Part shown: piece by piece, positions 62,597-64,000 of the stretch
Numbering within the stretch: position 1 is the first letter of the stretch
Layout: each line of letters starts with the position of its first letter
Assembly: GCF_028307215.1 (NCBI RefSeq)
Contig: NZ_JAQMHV010000002.1
Coordinates: forward strand, 124,001 to 188,000
Length of the DNA stretch: 64,000 nucleotides
Source: Falsirhodobacter sp. 20TX0035
GTDB taxonomy: Bacteria; Pseudomonadota; Alphaproteobacteria; Rhodobacterales; Rhodobacteraceae
Direction of reading: 5' to 3'
The notes under the pieces: generated by a model
Told to the model about the DNA's origin: nothing
Seen by the model: the letters and a program-made list of their open reading frames with translations, nothing else
Databases searched by the model: none
Made by a program: the position numbers and the translations under genes

Positions 62597-62651
62597 CGCC
62601 GCCCCCTCAGCCTATGGTCCTTCCATGACGGATGCAGGAGGGGGAGCCCGC

Positions 62652-63674
62652 ATGATCATCGACTGCCACGGACATTACACCACGGCACCCGCCGCCCATA
62701 CCGACTGGCGCAAACGGCAGGAAGAGGGGATCCGCAACGGCGGCGACATCGATCCCGCCTATCCCGACATCCCGGACGACGCGATCCGCGAGACGATCGA
62801 GGCGAACCAGCTGCGCCTTCTGCGCGAACGCGGCGCGGACATGACCATCTTCTCGCCCCGCGCCTCGGCCATGGCGCCGCATGTGGGCGACCAGCGCGCG
62901 GCGCAGGTCTGGGCGCGGCGGTCGAACGACCTGATCAAGCGGGTGGTGGACCTTTACCCCGAAACGTTCATCGGCGTCTGCCAGCTGCCCCAGACCCCCG
63001 GCGTGTCCGTCGAAACCTCCATCCACGAGCTGGAGCGGTGCGTGACAGAGCTGGGCTTTGTCGGCTGCAACCTGAACCCCGACCCGTCGGGCGGCAAGTT
63101 CGACGCGCCGCCCTTGACCGACCGCGCCTGGTATCCCTTCTTCGAGAAGATGGTGGAGCTGGACGTGCCTGCGATGATCCACGTCTCGGGCAGCTGCAAC
63201 TGCGCAATGCACGCGACGGGGGCTTATTACATCGCCGCCGACACCATCGCCTTCATGCAGTTCTTGGAAGGGGACCTGTTCCGCGATTTCCCGGACCTGC
63301 GCTTCATCATCCCGCATGGGGGCGGGGCCGTGCCCTATCACTGGGGCCGCTATCGCGGGCTGGCCGACATGCTGAAGCGCCCCCCGCTGGCCGAGCATGT
63401 GATGAAGAACGTGTTCTTCGACACCTGCATTTATCACCAGCCGGGGATAGACCTGCTGTTCAAGGTGATCGACATCGACAACATCCTGTTCGGGTCCGAG
63501 ATGGTGGGCGCCGTCCGCGGCATCGACCCCGAAACGGGGCAATATTTCGACGACACCAAGCGCTATGTCGACGCGCTGCCGATCCCAGAGGCCGACAAGC
63601 GCAAGGTGTTCGAGGGCAACGCCCGCCGCGTCTATCCGCGCCTTGACGCGCAACTGAAGGCGAGGGGGCTCTGA
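62652..63674 (+). CDS. ligJ: 4-oxalomesaconate hydratase
   Basis: 340 residues from ATG 62652, behind GGAGGGGGAG; ATG 62625 is in frame but less well placed. Amidohydrolase-type LigJ: IIDCHGHYTTAP with the two His metal ligands at the start, DMTIFSPRASAMAPHVGD, GCNLNPDPSGGKF, MIHVSGSCNC and IIPHGGGAVPYHWGRYRG. It hydrates 4-oxalomesaconate to 4-carboxy-4-hydroxy-2-oxoadipate, the substrate of LigK. The sequence is not related to the GalB type of hydratase. Stop overlaps the ligI start (TGATG). Confidence 0.9.
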   Translation: MIIDCHGHYTTAPAAHTDWRKRQEEGIRNGGDIDPAYPDIPDDAIRETIEANQLRLLRERGADMTIFSPRASAMAPHVGDQRAAQVWARRSNDLIKRVVDLYPETFIGVCQLPQTPGVSVETSIHELERCVTELGFVGCNLNPDPSGGKFDAPPLTDRAWYPFFEKMVELDVPAMIHVSGSCNCAMHATGAYYIAADTIAFMQFLEGDLFRDFPDLRFIIPHGGGAVPYHWGRYRGLADMLKRPPLAEHVMKNVFFDTCIYHQPGIDLLFKVIDIDNILFGSEMVGAVRGIDPETGQYFDDTKRYVDALPIPEADKRKVFEGNARRVYPRLDAQLKARGL

Positions 63675-64000
63675 TGGCCGCGTTCACGATGGATCCGAAC
63701 TGGATCCCATTCGACCCGAACCCGTCGAAGCCCGCCTTCCGCCTGCCGGAAGGGGCGGTGGACGCGCATTGCCACGTCTTCGGTCCGGGGAACGAGTTTC
63801 CCTATGCGCCCGAGCGGAAGTACACGCCCTGCGATGCCGGAAAGGACAAACTGTTCGCGCTGCGCGACTTTCTAGGGTTCCAGCGGAACGTGATCGTGCA
63901 GGCCACCTGCCACGGGGCTGATAATCGCGCGATGGTCGATGCGCTGCGCGCCTCGGGCGGGATGGCGCGGGGCGTGGCCACGGTGCGCGACACGGTGACG
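63674..64000 (+). CDS. ligI: 2-pyrone-4,6-dicarboxylate hydrolase, N-terminal part (partial)
   Basis: The window ends inside this gene; 109 codons are visible. The amidohydrolase start VDAHCHVFGPGNEFPYAPERKYTPCDA is strongly typical of LigI, with the HxH pair in place, followed by GFQRNVIVQATCHGADNRAMVDAL. LigI opens the pyrone ring to give 4-oxalomesaconate, the substrate of LigU/LigJ. The upper-pathway genes (ligAB, ligC) may lie beyond the right edge. Confidence 0.88.
   Translation, partial: MAAFTMDPNWIPFDPNPSKPAFRLPEGAVDAHCHVFGPGNEFPYAPERKYTPCDAGKDKLFALRDFLGFQRNVIVQATCHGADNRAMVDALRASGGMARGVATVRDTVT

Overview
The window is GC-rich, densely packed and strongly codon-biased. The gene content fits an alphaproteobacterium of the Rhodobacterales/Rhodobacteraceae type: a chvE-gguABC sugar locus, sitABCD behind a Mur/Fur-like box, a DUF1127 protein, a soluble MetQ, a GntR/TTT transporter set and protocatechuate 4,5-cleavage genes. 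No rRNA, tRNA, IS element, prophage or CRISPR array was seen. The taxonomic call is an inference from gene content, not a search.

Layout, left to right. 1-8.3 kb: tail of a 2-hydroxyacid dehydrogenase, a secreted phytase-family esterase, a Tat-exported Gfo/Idh oxidoreductase, the sitABCD Mn/Fe importer, NDH-2 and a DUF1127 protein with a structured leader. 8.3-16 kb: DUF1810 protein, metNIQ, an iclR-dgoK-dgoA operon for 2-keto-3-deoxygalactonate, a YghU-type GST, and two orphan phosphonate-type genes (a UTRA protein without DNA-binding domain and a DUF1045 protein). 16-20.6 kb: a compact exopolysaccharide cluster (glycosyltransferase, chain-length protein, tyrosine kinase, glycosyltransferase) interrupted by ten perfect copies of a 10-bp tandem repeat. 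20.6-29.8 kb: LysR regulator and a chvE-gguABC-dehydrogenase-dehydratase-lactonase operon for import and non-phosphorylative oxidation of L-arabinose/D-galactose; the dgoKA genes could finish galactose catabolism.

29.8-40 kb: a GntR-controlled 5-oxoproline (pyroglutamate) operon with an NRAMP-like transporter, PxpA, a DUF1445 protein, a PxpB-PxpC fusion and a biotin carboxylase-BCCP fusion, followed by a second GntR, an amino-acid (asparagine) permease and asparaginase. 40-48.9 kb: a pentitol locus (xylitol dehydrogenase, AraC, sugar ABC importer, ribitol dehydrogenase, D-ribulokinase, L-xylulose reductase). 48.9-52.8 kb: a tripartite tricarboxylate transporter with a GntR regulator carrying two winged-helix domains. 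53-58 kb: a secreted GH5-RTX protein and a decay zone with a cytochrome b561 remnant and a trans-aconitate methyltransferase pseudogene. 58.1-64 kb: divergent lower protocatechuate 4,5-cleavage genes (ligU, ligK, dctA-like; LysR with two helix-turn-helix domains, ligJ, ligI).

The window reads as a catabolic accessory region: five substrate-specific importers (three with a strong hairpin right after the binding-protein gene), each next to its own regulator and dedicated enzymes. The most interesting leads are the biotin carboxylase linked to PxpA/PxpBC with no ordinary carboxyltransferase, the 10-bp repeat array in the polysaccharide locus, the beheaded PhnF-like regulator, the two regulators with duplicated DNA-binding domains, and the DUF1127 leader hairpin.
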